Assembly: GCA_963281255.1 (NCBI GenBank)
Contig: OY725496.1
Coordinates: forward strand, 4,255,723-4,319,722
DNA: 64,000 nucleotides
Reading direction: 5' to 3'
Origin: Aphrocallistes beatrix
Taxonomy: Eukaryota; Porifera; Hexactinellida; Sceptrulophora; Aphrocallistidae
In this document: in pieces, positions 9,805 to 19,544 of the stretch
Numbering within the stretch: position 1 is the stretch's first letter
Layout of the letters: each line of letters opens with the position of its first letter
The notes under the pieces: model-generated
Database searches by the model: none
What the model was told of the DNA's origin: nothing
Seen by the model: only the letters and a program-made list of their open reading frames with translations
Program-made: the position numbers and the translations under genes

Positions 9805-10803
9805 ATGGGGAAAGACTACTACAAGATTCTAGGCGTATCACGCTCTGCGACTGAGCAAGAAATCAAAAGCGCATACCGTAAACTCGCGATCAAGTACCAT
9901 CCAGACAAGAACCATGAGAAAGGCGCAGAAGAGAAATTCAAGGAGATTTCTGAAGCATACCAGGTCCTCTCCCACCCTGAGCAGAAGAAGAAGTATGACT
10001 TGTACGGGGAAGCGGGACTCAAGCAGGGGGAGGGCGGGTTTAGCGGGTTCACATTCAACAGCGGGAGCTTCAAAGACCCATTCGATCTGTTCAAAGAAAT
10101 GTTCAATGGCGATGGAGGCTTTTCAGGAATGTCTGGTTTCCCTGGTTTCCCCCAAATGAACGGAATGTCAGGAATGTCTGGGTCGTTCTTCGTGGGGGGA
10201 GCAGGCGAACCGATGGACACAGAAAACGGTGGGCTTTATGGCATGCGTGGGAAAAGAAGGCAAAAGGACCCTGACATTGTGCACGAGCTCGGAGTAACTC
10301 TAGAGAACGTGTACCAAGGAGTGACCAAGAAGTTGAAAATAGGACGCAACATTCTGTCCCCGAGCGGAGAGAGCCAGCATGTCGAGGAGACGGTGGAGAT
10401 TAACATCAAGCCGGGGTGGAAGGAGGGGACGAAGATAACTTTTAAGGAGAAGGGGGAACAGAGACCAGGGAGAATCCCGGCAGATGTGGTGTTCATGATC
10501 AAAGATCGGCCGCACGATACGTTCACCAGGGACGGGAGTAACATCAAGTATAAGGCAGATCTATCTCTGAAGGAAGCTCTCATCGGAAAAACCATCCAAG
10601 TGCCTACACTGGACAAAACTCAGATAGAAGTCAAGCTAGATCGGATCGTGAATCCAAGTTCCAAACACGTGATACCTGGTCAGGGACTGCCTTTTGTGAA
10701 AGAACCGCTTAGGAGAGGAGACCTGATCGTCGAGTTCGATATAAAATTTCCAGAGGTTTTACCGGAAGCATCCAAAGAACTTATTTTCAAAGCTTTACCT
10801 TAA
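9805..10803 (+). CDS. DNAJB1/4/5-type class II Hsp40
   Basis: A single exon of 332 residues. The J domain spans residues 1-70 with the HPD motif at 32-34 (KYHPDKN), which stimulates Hsp70 ATP hydrolysis. A Gly/Phe/Met-rich linker follows ([11 protein letters not shown], then [16 protein letters not shown]). There is no cysteine zinc-finger region, so this is class II. Two C-terminal substrate-binding domains follow ([16 protein letters not shown] to [11 protein letters not shown]). Length equals human DNAJB1/DNAJB4 (about 340). It acts as an Hsp70 co-chaperone in cytosol and nucleus. The upstream HSE cluster and TATA box indicate heat-shock induction, and the lack of introns fits genes that must be expressed when splicing fails under stress. 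DNAJB1, B4 and B5 cannot be told apart here. Confidence 0.92.
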   Translation: MGKDYYKILGVSRSATEQEIKSAYRKLAIKYHPDKNHEKGAEEKFKEISEAYQVLSHPEQKKKYDLYGEAGLKQGEGGFSGFTFNSGSFKDPFDLFKEMFNGDGGFSGMSGFPGFPQMNGMSGMSGSFFVGGAGEPMDTENGGLYGMRGKRRQKDPDIVHELGVTLENVYQGVTKKLKIGRNILSPSGESQHVEETVEINIKPGWKEGTKITFKEKGEQRPGRIPADVVFMIKDRPHDTFTRDGSNIKYKADLSLKEALIGKTIQVPTLDKTQIEVKLDRIVNPSSKHVIPGQGLPFVKEPLRRGDLIVEFDIKFPEVLPEASKELIFKALP

Positions 10804-11018
10804 AACACGTTGTGTTAATATTGTATATCATTCACTTTATTATTTGCCATGTCAAATCTTTAAATATTATCTGTTAAAGAGTTGATTATTTGTATCAAGC
10901 TTACCTCTAATTCATGCATTAAATACGCCTGACAAATACGAGTTATCTGAATTGTATATAAAATGAACTACCACTACTCACTCAGAATAATCATTAGCGG
11001 ACAAGTTACCTGGTGGGC

Positions 11019-11213
11019 ATGAGTGGGTACAAGAACTTCTACAAACTGGCGAGGGCTGGATTCAAAATGCGGTTGGCACCTGGACTGAGACCCACAGAAT
11101 GGCGTCGCAGGTGCGTCGTCACCGGGAGACCAAGGAGTGTGTACCCTGAGCCGCGACTGTCCCGCATCGTGTGGAAGGATTGGATCGAGAGAGGCTGGAC
11201 TGACATCAAATAA
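11019..11213 (+). CDS. Small uS14m-like (MRPS14) protein
   Basis: A 64-residue single-exon ORF from the ATG at 11019 (the codon two before it is GTG). The segment WRRRCVVTGRPRSVY followed by RLSRIVWKDWIERG matches the C-terminal core of ribosomal protein uS14 (RCxxTGRPRG, then LSRIxFRELAxxG), so I call it a mitochondrial uS14-like protein. It is short: animal MRPS14 is near 128 residues, although bacterial-type S14 can be about 60. The usual C-terminal tail (GVKKASW) is replaced by TDIK. A TATA-like TATATAAA lies at about 10956. A missing upstream exon or a diverged protein are both possible. Confidence 0.6.
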   Translation: MSGYKNFYKLARAGFKMRLAPGLRPTEWRRRCVVTGRPRSVYPEPRLSRIVWKDWIERGWTDIK

Positions 11214-11411
11214 CTGCCACTATCCTTAATACGAGGTAGAACTGTTATGCTTGTAGGAATAGCACATGCTTGTTAAATTTAGGCTGAATGCACTAAGCAT
11301 AAAGTCACTCCCACATAAACTATATTATAATTAAACTTGTAGGGAATCAAGATTCGGTTTAATCAGTGATACAAATGCTTGATTAACATAACGTAACAGT
11401 CACAGTATATA

Positions 11412-14400
11412 CTACGCGACACGTAGGAATAGACTCTTCAGTAGGCGGGACTCGTACGCCACCGTATTCTTTCCCGCGTGTAGAGGCCTCCTTTCTAGTG
11501 GCTGCTCTATCACGGCTTGGATGCTCTTCCCGTAGATCTCGCAGCAGTCGAAGAACTGCACTACCTCCTCAATAGTGCTGTCCTTCAGGATGATCATGTG
11601 CTTGGCTAGGTTCTCTATCAGAGAGAGGAAGCACCTTTTGGTGTAGAACCACGTGTCTGTGCCTAGTTTCTTGTTGTATGGCTCGAGACTCTTCATGACG
11701 CGGGAGATGCCGAACTCGTAGTTGCCTTTGGAGCAGTAGAGAGTGCCGATAACCAAGTTCACGATACACAGGTGGTACACCTTCTGGTCTGGGTCCTGGT
11801 AGCTCAGCTCTTCTTCCTCCTTCTCAATCTTCCTCATCAGCTCCTCTGCTTCCTCATTCTGATTCGTCATTATATAGCTCACACACAGATTGGCGAGCAC
11901 AATGGCACTCACACTCAGAATATTGTTATAATGCTTCTTCACTATCTGCTGGTAGAATCCGATTGACTCTTTGAACTTGGTCTCCTGCATGAATAGCACG
12001 TGAGCTGTGTTCAGTTTCCAGATCTCGTTGTCATGACAGAACTCCACTGACTTCTTGAAGATTTTCTCCACCTGAAGAAGAGAGGCAACCCGGCTAAAAC
12101 AGCTAAGAATAGTTCGTAGTAAAAGGTATTCAGCAAATTTCTGGATACAAATAAATTGGGTTCGCTCGTTATGCTGTGCACCTCAGAGGATGTATTACGG
12201 ATTTACGGGAGGGAGGTTTGGGGCACTGACCTGTTGATAGTTGTCCTTGTCCCAGTGAATCTTGGCCTGTGCCATCAGCACAGGAATGTACTGGTCCAGA
12301 ATGGAATCGAACTCGTCCACACACTTCTTGAGCAGCTCATCGCTCTGCTGCTGAAGCCGAGCCTCCTGGACTGACTTGGTGATCTTCCTCAGCTGGTCGG
12401 TCAGGCGGTTCTGCAGGTCTTCGAACTTCTGGTACGCTTCATAGGGAACCGTTGGAGCCATCAAACTCGCATCTAAGTGCACATAATACAATCTCTATTC
12501 AAGTACAGATTCAAGTTTATACTCCGTATTATATAAGTATTCGAATTGAAAATTTTCTACATGATATTTGGCTAAATCTAACCTAGAAAGTCGTAGAGGA
12601 ACTGGGAGAGGTATTTATAGGTGAGGTGCGCATTCTCAGCCAGCACATCGGCAGCCAGGTCATAGTACTGATACTTGCAGTAGAGCAGGAGGAGGTTGGG
12701 GAAGGTCTCGGGGGGACAGGGGGTCTGCTGCAGGAGGAACTGCAACTTCTCGAACCCTTCACTCGGGTTGGTCTCCATGTTGATGAGTGCTTGGTTGTGT
12801 AAAGTGACCGGGTCCAGCTCTTCGTCTGCCCGCGGGGGCATGTCATTAAGCGCCTCTTGTGCAGACTCGAAATTCTTCATCTGATACTCCACCGCCGCGC
12901 GGAGGTTGAACGCCTGGACGAGTGCAGTCTCATGCAGGACCTGTCATGGAGAAATATACATTGAATTAACATGAAATATCTCGAACTATTTTATCTTGTT
13001 TTATCAATTGTCAGTATCCACTATTATATGAAATAGTTGGATAATTATCTTATGAACTGCATGCGAATATGAAATATTGGAGGTATAAATGATATTTCAA
13101 CGGCTAACTAGTGGGGTAATTCACTATGTATCTAATACAGTAGATATTGGATATACGTAGTAATAATTTGGCCAAAATTCCATACCCCCAGCATTATCAC
13201 TATATCCAATATCTACTGTAATTAGTATACGTGAACACCTCAACTAATCAGTCTAGCAACTAATTGTATTTATTACAAATGTTGCAGTATTTAATAATAT
13301 TAATAATATTAAGGTTAACATTCGGTGAAATGGGGCTATTTGGAAAATTTCAAAAAAGCCTTGTTATGAGCAATTAACTTGATAACTTTCTTATTTTCCA
13401 CCTAAAACCCCCCAAAGGCCCCCCTTTGGAGGCTTTTGGGGGGTTTTATGTGGAAATTAAGAAAGTTTAACAAATTCTTTGTCCAAAACATGGCTTTGTT
13501 TGAAATTTTCAAAATCGCCTCATTTCACCGAATGTTAACTTTTTTTTAAAGTAGAAAAGATTGAAAGTGAACTCTTGGTATGAATAAGTTGCACTAGATA
13601 TCCTTTCAGAAAAATGACACTCCTGTTTCAAGGAAACTAGCCTACCGGTCATTCTCTAATTTGTCCCTCCCTCTCACTACGACACAATATATCAGTTCAT
13701 TATACCACACACTTCTCACTGTTACAAATATACACAGGAAACAATTCAACAATACATTTTCTTTACAAGCCTGCAAATAACGATGGCTTCTAAATATCCA
13801 GAGGAAATACCAAAACTCAAAACTGAAACATTCGATACAGCTGAAATATCGACAAGAAAAACCTTCAACACTCAGATGCAGAAACTGGTAGAGAGGAGGG
13901 ATCAGCTAATTCGATAAATACGCGAGATGAGAGAAGATTATCTCCAAAAAGAAGAGACGCGAATCGAGCACCTCAAAAGCTATGATGAGCTGATCAGAAA
14001 GAAGCAAGAGGAGAATACTGAACGCTATTCAAAAACAAACGAGATGCTGATCGAAGCCTGAAAGGTACAGAAAGAGCAATACAACCTCCCGAATCCTATC
14101 CCTTCAACCAATCTCATCTTAACGAACTACGACATCAGATAGAGAGATTCGGAACTACGACATCAGATAGAGAGATTCGGAACTACGACATCAGATAGAG
14201 AGATTCGGAACTACGACATCAGATAGAGAGATTCGGAACTACGACATCAGATAGAGAGATTCGGAACTACGACATCAGATAGAGAGATTCGGAACTACGA
14301 CATCAGATAGAGAGATTCGGAACTACGACATCAGATAGAGAGATTCGGAACTACGACATCAGATAGAGAGATTCGGAACTACGACATCAGATAGAGAGAT

Positions 14401-17400
14401 TCGGAACTACGACATCAGATAGAGAGATTCGGAACTACGACATCAGATAGAGAGATTCGGAACTACGACATCAGATAGAGAGATTCGGAACTACGACATC
14501 AGATAGAGAGATTCGGAACTACGACATCAGATAGAGAGATTCGGAACTACGACATCAGATAGAGAGATTCGGAACTACGACATCAGATAGAGAGATTCGG
14601 AACTACGACATCAGATAGAGAGATTCGGAACTACGACATCAGATAGAGAGATTCGGAACACTGGGAAACGAAGCTAGTAGAGTTCATTAGAGAATTTGGT
14701 AAGGGAATTAACCGATCCAACAGCCATAGCTCTGTTTAGAGAGAGGTTATTTGTAACCAAAACAAATCAAAACAAATCCTAAAATATAAAATTCAGAATT
14801 ACGAGTTAGAATGCAGGAGTAATCTGAAACTAAATGGGCCCTTAGGTATAGTAATTGATGGTGATGAATGTTCGTAGCAGATTGTGATAACAATAGAATA
14901 GTAGTGTTAGGCTTAGAGCTTAAATTAATTAAAACATTAGGAAATAAGTTGTGTTATTAAGCCAAGAGATGTTAAAGTAAATAATAATAAATTGTTCGTA
15001 GCTGATAGTGTTAAGCCTCACAATGTGCATGTGTTTTCTAAGTTAGGACATTTCCTGAGCAGTATGATTGAGAGGTGTTAGAGGGATATTTTGATGTTTG
15101 ATAAGTTTAATAATATTCTAATTAGTGATAGTTCAGGTCAAATAGGACAAATATACACAAATGAAGGCCAGTTAATTCACAACATTGAGAGTAATGGTCC
15201 AACAGGAATAGCAGTAACTCAAGACTTATTATTGGTGCTGATCGTTTGGATCATAAAATTAATTTGTATTAGAATTCTATTTTATTATTGTTTATTCGCG
15301 TGCTAATTATGTGCGCTATTAATAAATACGTATATTAATCCATTATAAAATTACATTGAGTTTATAATCGTCGTTTCATTTTGGAAATGTGTAGTCTATA
15401 ACGTTCATAGCGTTGCATTAAATTTATAAGTTAGCTTATTTTATGTAGAAAAAGATCACTGATTCCACAGCCAAATTTGGTTAAATGAATGATCGGTTCG
15501 CATATTATGGAACTGCAGTAAACTAGTAATATTGAGTCTATAATCGTCATTTAGTATTACCTGCTTGCACTGCGGTTACAGACATTTTGTCCGTCGGAGG
15601 CACTTTGTGTGTCATTTTGTCGACGGAAATTTTTGAAACTTTCCACCACGTGTGCTATATACTTGTAGTATAGCAATAACTGCGCACATGCAATTAGATA
15701 TGGAGACAGAGCCAGTGGAGAGAGACCCAGAGCTAGAGAGGTTTGAGATCGAACTGGAGTTCGTGCAGTGCCTGTGTAATCCTCACTACCTCAACTTCCT
15801 AGCTCAGCGCGGCTACTTCAGAGACTCCGCCTTCATCAACTACCTCACCTACCTCCTGTACTGGAAGCAGCCCGAGTACATCAAATTTCTGAGATACCCG
15901 CAGGCCCTCAAGTTCTTAGAGTTGCTGCAAGAAGAGCAGTTTAGGAAGGAGCTCGCTAACGCTGATAAGACTCGAGACATCGACTATCAGGTGCTACTTA
16001 GTTGGCACCATTACACCAAGAAACAGCAAGAAGCCGCCGAGAAGATTGCGAAGCTGGCTGCTACATTGGAGCAAGGACAGAACTGATAGTTCTGTTTAGG
16101 ATTATTACTGGATGATTCAATTAAAAAGCGAATTGCTTACGGTTTTCCGAAAAATATTGGTCGGACTTTTGGATAAAGTGCGAATGCCCATGTTTAAGGA
16201 CTTTCTCCTTGATCAAAGTATCCGTATTTATTTTAGAAAGTAATAAACCAAACATCCGAAAGAGAATCTCTTACCTGTGTGTTTCCTACGCTCTTCGTGT
16301 CCAGGCCCTCGCTCTTTAACCCTACCCCTAGCTCGGGGTGCTCACGGAGTCCTTTCTCCAGGATCTCGTTGATGTACTTGATAGACATCGGCGTGCTCTT
16401 CAGTCTATAGTGACTCAGTGCGATGTTGTAGAAGAGGTTGGCTTTAAATCCGATCACCTGGAATGCTTGATTGAACTTCTGCAATGCTTCTTCATAGCGG
16501 CCCTCTTTCGCAAGAATGCAGCCTGCAAATGAGGACTCTGATTACATCTGTAGCATAACATGGCAGGCATAACAATACAGTTTTAGTTAAATTCCCAACT
16601 TAATAATTCGCAATGAATTGAGTAAAATTTAATTTCAAAAAAATGGAATTCTGTTAGAAGAAGAAGAAGATCAAGAATAGTACAGAATTGAAAGGAAATA
16701 GCACAGCAACTAGAGGTGTCAATCGTCAACTTCTCCACTAGGACCAGGGTTTGAGTTGTTAGATGGTTCAGCTTCATCATTGGTAGACTGACAACTGACT
16801 GTGTCGGTTTCTGGTTCTGCTTGCTCGCTTTCAGGGGGAATGCTATCTGTTGCAGTTTCTGTCTGTTTGCTGGCGGCGTATTGAGGGTGTACTTTCGTCT
16901 TCTGGTACCTTGGTATACGAGATGGGATATTCTTATCAGTGAATTCTCGATGTGTTCGAGAGCTAAGACTAGCTGGCCCCCTCACTACATCTCCGTTTGG
17001 AAGAGTCCGGGATGGAATGGCGGAGGGAATTAACCTGGAAGAGCGCGCTTCAATCAGTTTACATTCTACCTCTGCCTTGGCTGTTAGAAAAGGCTGGTCA
17101 CTTCTCTTTTTCGCTGCTGCACCATCGCGTACGCTGTTAGATTTATATTTAGTTCTGCCGCTGAGGGCGCTGTTGCTCTGACTCGATTTAGTGGCGCTAG
17201 TCTGAGGTTTTGATTTAACCCGCACAGTTTGAGATGGGGCCGAGCTCCTCTGACTTCCTTGTTTGGTCGATGTTGGTCCACTTTTATTGGGCAAGGGCGT
17301 CTTTCTGGAAGTGCCTGTAGACTTATCAGCTGATTGAGAGGGAGCTTGAGGTCTTCTAGCACGGGGTTTAGCTGCGATACTGCTAGAGAGCACGGGAGGA

Positions 17401-19404
17401 GGTTTGATTTGAGCAGAATTGTCAAACCCAATGAAAAATAAGCCTCCTTCATTACTTGCTGGTTGACTGGTGGATTGCAGCCTTAAGTTACGAGCCCAGT
17501 CAATATCTTCCTTCAAGCTTGGAGACAGCGACTGCCAACCCCCAGGATTCTCCCGCTTTATCACATGGACCATACTCGTCAAGTAATACTTACATCTATC
17601 TCTCAATACTACAAGCCTCTTCATCACTGTATCTTCTCCCCAACCCACTGAATATCCATGGTCAATCAAAGTATTGTTAGCAGTGCAGATTCCACACACA
17701 TTCTGTATGGTCAACTTCGATCCGACGTACCGGAGAATCTGACCCAGGAAATCGCTTAACCAGACTATCTTCGTAGTTTTGCTATCTGTCTTTATTAGAC
17801 TATCCGCAAACCTTGAGAAATTCTTGAGAACCATTTCATAGAGAGATATTTCTAATTCGTCTGCAAAACGCCGACCCTTACATTGGTTGTTGAAGTAGAA
17901 TGAGGCTTTTAGTTTCACAATTTCTTGTACAAATACTATAGTTTTACCATCGAACGCGTTTACTCTATCTACAGTTGCCTGATATATTCCTTCCTGTAGA
18001 TCGGGCGCTAGCTTCTCGAATTCAGGAGCTTTCCATGTGTCTGAAAAGTACCTAGCTAGCCATCCTATGCACTTGCTTTTGAGTGATTGAAATCCATACA
18101 AGTGAGCAGTCGGAAGTATTTTGAAGATCTGCCTAAGTTTGTTTCTATTTAGTTTTGAGAAATCGCCAATAACTTTCTCGCAGTGGTGGATAATCATCAG
18201 CTTGAGAGATACACAGTCGAAGTAAGCAGAGGCTTCTGCCAGTTGGACTAGCTTCATGTTAGAATCTATTTCACTTCTAGGATGTTCTAGCGTCTTCACT
18301 AAGAATGCGAGCACCTCAATATTCAACCAATTGAAATCAATCTTTCGTTCGATATTTTCTTTCCAGAGGTGAGAATGTTCAGAATGAAATAGCACCTGGA
18401 AGAATGTACAATTTTCTGCGAGCAACTTCTTATTCACTCTACATGAACCCCGGTTCGTCGTCAAGAATACTTCGTCCTCTTTTAAAACATCGAAATTCAA
18501 TATTCTCTCTGTCTCCATTATGCTCATTATGAGTTCAATATTCTAAAATTGATGTTACAAGAAAGTATTAATAGTCAAAATATATTCAGTTTGTTCTGTT
18601 AGCTAATGTCGTCAACATTCCCTAGAATCACTTCGTCAAGTTATTCAGCAATAATATTCATTCGTATATCACAGAATACAAAAATTGAATAAGAATACCA
18701 GTATCAGTGGTGGTATAAGCAGTTTCTAAAAATAGATGTTATTAAGAAAAGTGAAATGATGAATTCTGTATTTAAAATGTCTACACATATACGTAAATGT
18801 CAACAGATTCAGCAGGATGACCGTCACAGTATTGCGCAATGAATCACTTTATTTACAACAAACCCTTCTCACCTAGAGTGTTGAGCGTGTTGGGTGCATC
18901 CTCCGCACACTGCTCAGCCAGAGACATAGCATTCTGCAGGTCCTCCTGGGAGTAGTGGATGGCCACTTTCAGGTCGAGGACTCGATCTTGATACGCGGGA
19001 TTCTCAATCTGGTAGCACGCCTTTGTCGCCTCCTCATACTCACAGGCCTTGTAGAGGGACTGAGCATAGTAGAGTTTGTAGTCATCAGAGTCTGGTACCA
19101 CCTACGATTGTGGAAACGATGCCCACTCATTATTTCCATTTATGCAACTGCTACCCAATCAGTGTATTCTCAGATCGGTTTTTGAACAGACCTGTATGAG
19201 GTCTTTATATATAGCCGCCGCAGACTGGAACTCCTGCATGTTGTAGTAGGAGTACGCGAGGAGAGACATGGCCGCTCTGGAGTTGGCGTTCTGTAGAAGT
19301 TGGTCTGAGAGGATGTTCACCACTTCCTCGAACCTCTGCTCCTTTATCAGCTTGTAGATGGTCTGAGTGAACTGACCTTCTGGCACCTTCCTAACCCCAG
19401 CCAT
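11412..19404 (-). CDS. TTC30: IFT70/TTC30, intraflagellar transport TPR protein (6 exons)
   Basis: Exons 19404-19192, 19101-18873, 16522-16275, 12940-12583, 12472-12231 and 12071-11412. All have GT-AG ends and matching phases, giving 649 residues (human TTC30A 665). Recognisable stretches in order: AMSLLAYSYYNMQEF, YYAQSLYKACEYEEAT, GCILAKEGRYEEALQKFNQA, LREHPELGVGLKSEGLDTKS, ILANLCVSYIMTNQNEEAEE, YHLCIVNLVIGTLYCSKGNY. These track vertebrate TTC30 throughout. It is a TPR superhelix of the IFT-B complex, moving with anterograde trains and implicated in tubulin modification in cilia. The 2.35-kb intron 2 contains a BTB gene, and the 3.3-kb intron 3 contains MED31, a decayed NHL gene and two MITEs. 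Its ATG lies only 140 bp after the stop of XRRA1. Confidence 0.95.
13138..13218. mobile_element. 81-bp Tc1/mariner-type MITE in IFT70 intron 3
   Basis: Perfect terminal inverted repeats CAGTAGATATTGGATATA at 13138 and its complement ending at 13218, each bordered by TA. TIRs starting CAGT with a TA target duplication are the Tc1/mariner signature. The internal part is only about 45 bp, so it is non-autonomous and looks recent. Confidence 0.75.
13314..13539. mobile_element. 226-bp foldback MITE with TTAA borders
   Basis: Long inverted arms: GTTAACATTCGGTGAAATG at 13314 and its near-complement ending at 13539, with homology continuing about 40 bp inward. The centre is a second hairpin of C-runs and G-runs (CCCCCCAAAGG to GGCTTTTGGGGGG). 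If the TTAA within each GTTAAC is the target duplication, this is a piggyBac-type MITE; the palindromic border prevents certainty. Confidence 0.65.
13783..15303 (+). pseudogene. Decayed coiled-coil/NHL-repeat (TRIM-NHL-like) gene in IFT70 intron 3
   Basis: From the ATG at 13783 the frame reads a charged coiled coil (FNTQMQKLVERRDQLIR, then REMREDYLQKEETRIEHLKS) with in-frame stops after LIR and after LIEA. A 28-bp array then interrupts it. Further on, remnants of NHL propeller blades appear: NNKLFVADS, HNVHVFSKLGHFL, and at 15091 FDKFNNILISDSSG. The order coiled coil then NHL blades is that of TRIM-NHL proteins without an evident RING. Multiple stops and the array show it is dead. It is on the plus strand, opposite to IFT70. 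Confidence 0.65.
14124..14658. repeat. 28-bp tandem array, about 19 copies
   Basis: Near-perfect head-to-tail copies of a 28-bp unit beginning GAACTACGACATCAG and ending ATTCG, without spacers. One frame of the unit encodes ELRHQIERFG, which fits the coiled-coil region of the surrounding dead NHL gene, so the array grew from its own coding DNA. Because 28 is not a multiple of three, the frame rotates with each copy. Near-identity of copies indicates recent expansion. Confidence 0.95.
15688..16086 (+). CDS. MED31: MED31 (SOH1), Mediator subunit, nested in IFT70 intron 3
   Basis: A single exon of 132 residues from the ATG at 15688 (MQLDMETEPVERD); a second ATG lies four codons on. The core matches human MED31: FEIELEFVQCLCNPHYLNFL, AQRGYFRDSAFINYLTYLLY, WKQPEYIKFLRYPQ, LLQEEQFRKELANA. 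Human MED31 is 131 residues. It is the conserved knob of the Mediator middle module, contacting MED7 and RNA polymerase II. The gene is antisense to IFT70, ending 188 bp short of IFT70 exon 3, so the two transcripts could overlap in precursor form. Confidence 0.93.
   Translation: MQLDMETEPVERDPELERFEIELEFVQCLCNPHYLNFLAQRGYFRDSAFINYLTYLLYWKQPEYIKFLRYPQALKFLELLQEEQFRKELANADKTRDIDYQVLLSWHHYTKKQQEAAEKIAKLAATLEQGQN
16719..18527 (-). CDS. BTB/POZ-domain protein with long basic tail, nested in IFT70 intron 2
   Basis: A single exon of 602 residues on the same strand as IFT70 and wholly inside its intron 18872-16523. The N-terminal BTB fold (EVFLTTNRGSCRVNKKLLAE, then FFQVLFHSEHSHLWKE, then LNIEVLAFLVKTLEHP) is followed by a BACK-like helical region (HLYGFQSLKSKCIGWLARYF) and a conserved middle part to about residue 345. 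From about residue 360 the tail is Ser/Pro/Lys-rich and disordered (KPRARRPQAPSQSADKSTG). The layout resembles BTBD8-like proteins, but I cannot name an orthologue. As a same-strand nested gene it must have its own promoter and not disturb IFT70 splicing. The start could be METER, three codons later. Confidence 0.75.
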   Translation of the reverse strand: MSIMETERILNFDVLKEDEVFLTTNRGSCRVNKKLLAENCTFFQVLFHSEHSHLWKENIERKIDFNWLNIEVLAFLVKTLEHPRSEIDSNMKLVQLAEASAYFDCVSLKLMIIHHCEKVIGDFSKLNRNKLRQIFKILPTAHLYGFQSLKSKCIGWLARYFSDTWKAPEFEKLAPDLQEGIYQATVDRVNAFDGKTIVFVQEIVKLKASFYFNNQCKGRRFADELEISLYEMVLKNFSRFADSLIKTDSKTTKIVWLSDFLGQILRYVGSKLTIQNVCGICTANNTLIDHGYSVGWGEDTVMKRLVVLRDRCKYYLTSMVHVIKRENPGGWQSLSPSLKEDIDWARNLRLQSTSQPASNEGGLFFIGFDNSAQIKPPPVLSSSIAAKPRARRPQAPSQSADKSTGTSRKTPLPNKSGPTSTKQGSQRSSAPSQTVRVKSKPQTSATKSSQSNSALSGRTKYKSNSVRDGAAAKKRSDQPFLTAKAEVECKLIEARSSRLIPSAIPSRTLPNGDVVRGPASLSSRTHREFTDKNIPSRIPRYQKTKVHPQYAASKQTETATDSIPPESEQAEPETDTVSCQSTNDEAEPSNNSNPGPSGEVDD

Positions 19405-19544
19405 CTAGATAGACTATACTAACTGTGAACCTATACGTTAAAGCACACTTCACAAATGTTGATTTATTCACTATGGAGGTTCTGGTTATAAATATAAGTA
19501 CAGAGAGTTAAAAATGCACACTCAGCACAGGAATAGTATGGATA

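Noticed and set aside
14124-14658. Regular 28-bp repeats resembling a CRISPR array
   Set aside because: No spacers between units, eukaryotic context, and the unit matches the surrounding pseudogene's coding sequence.
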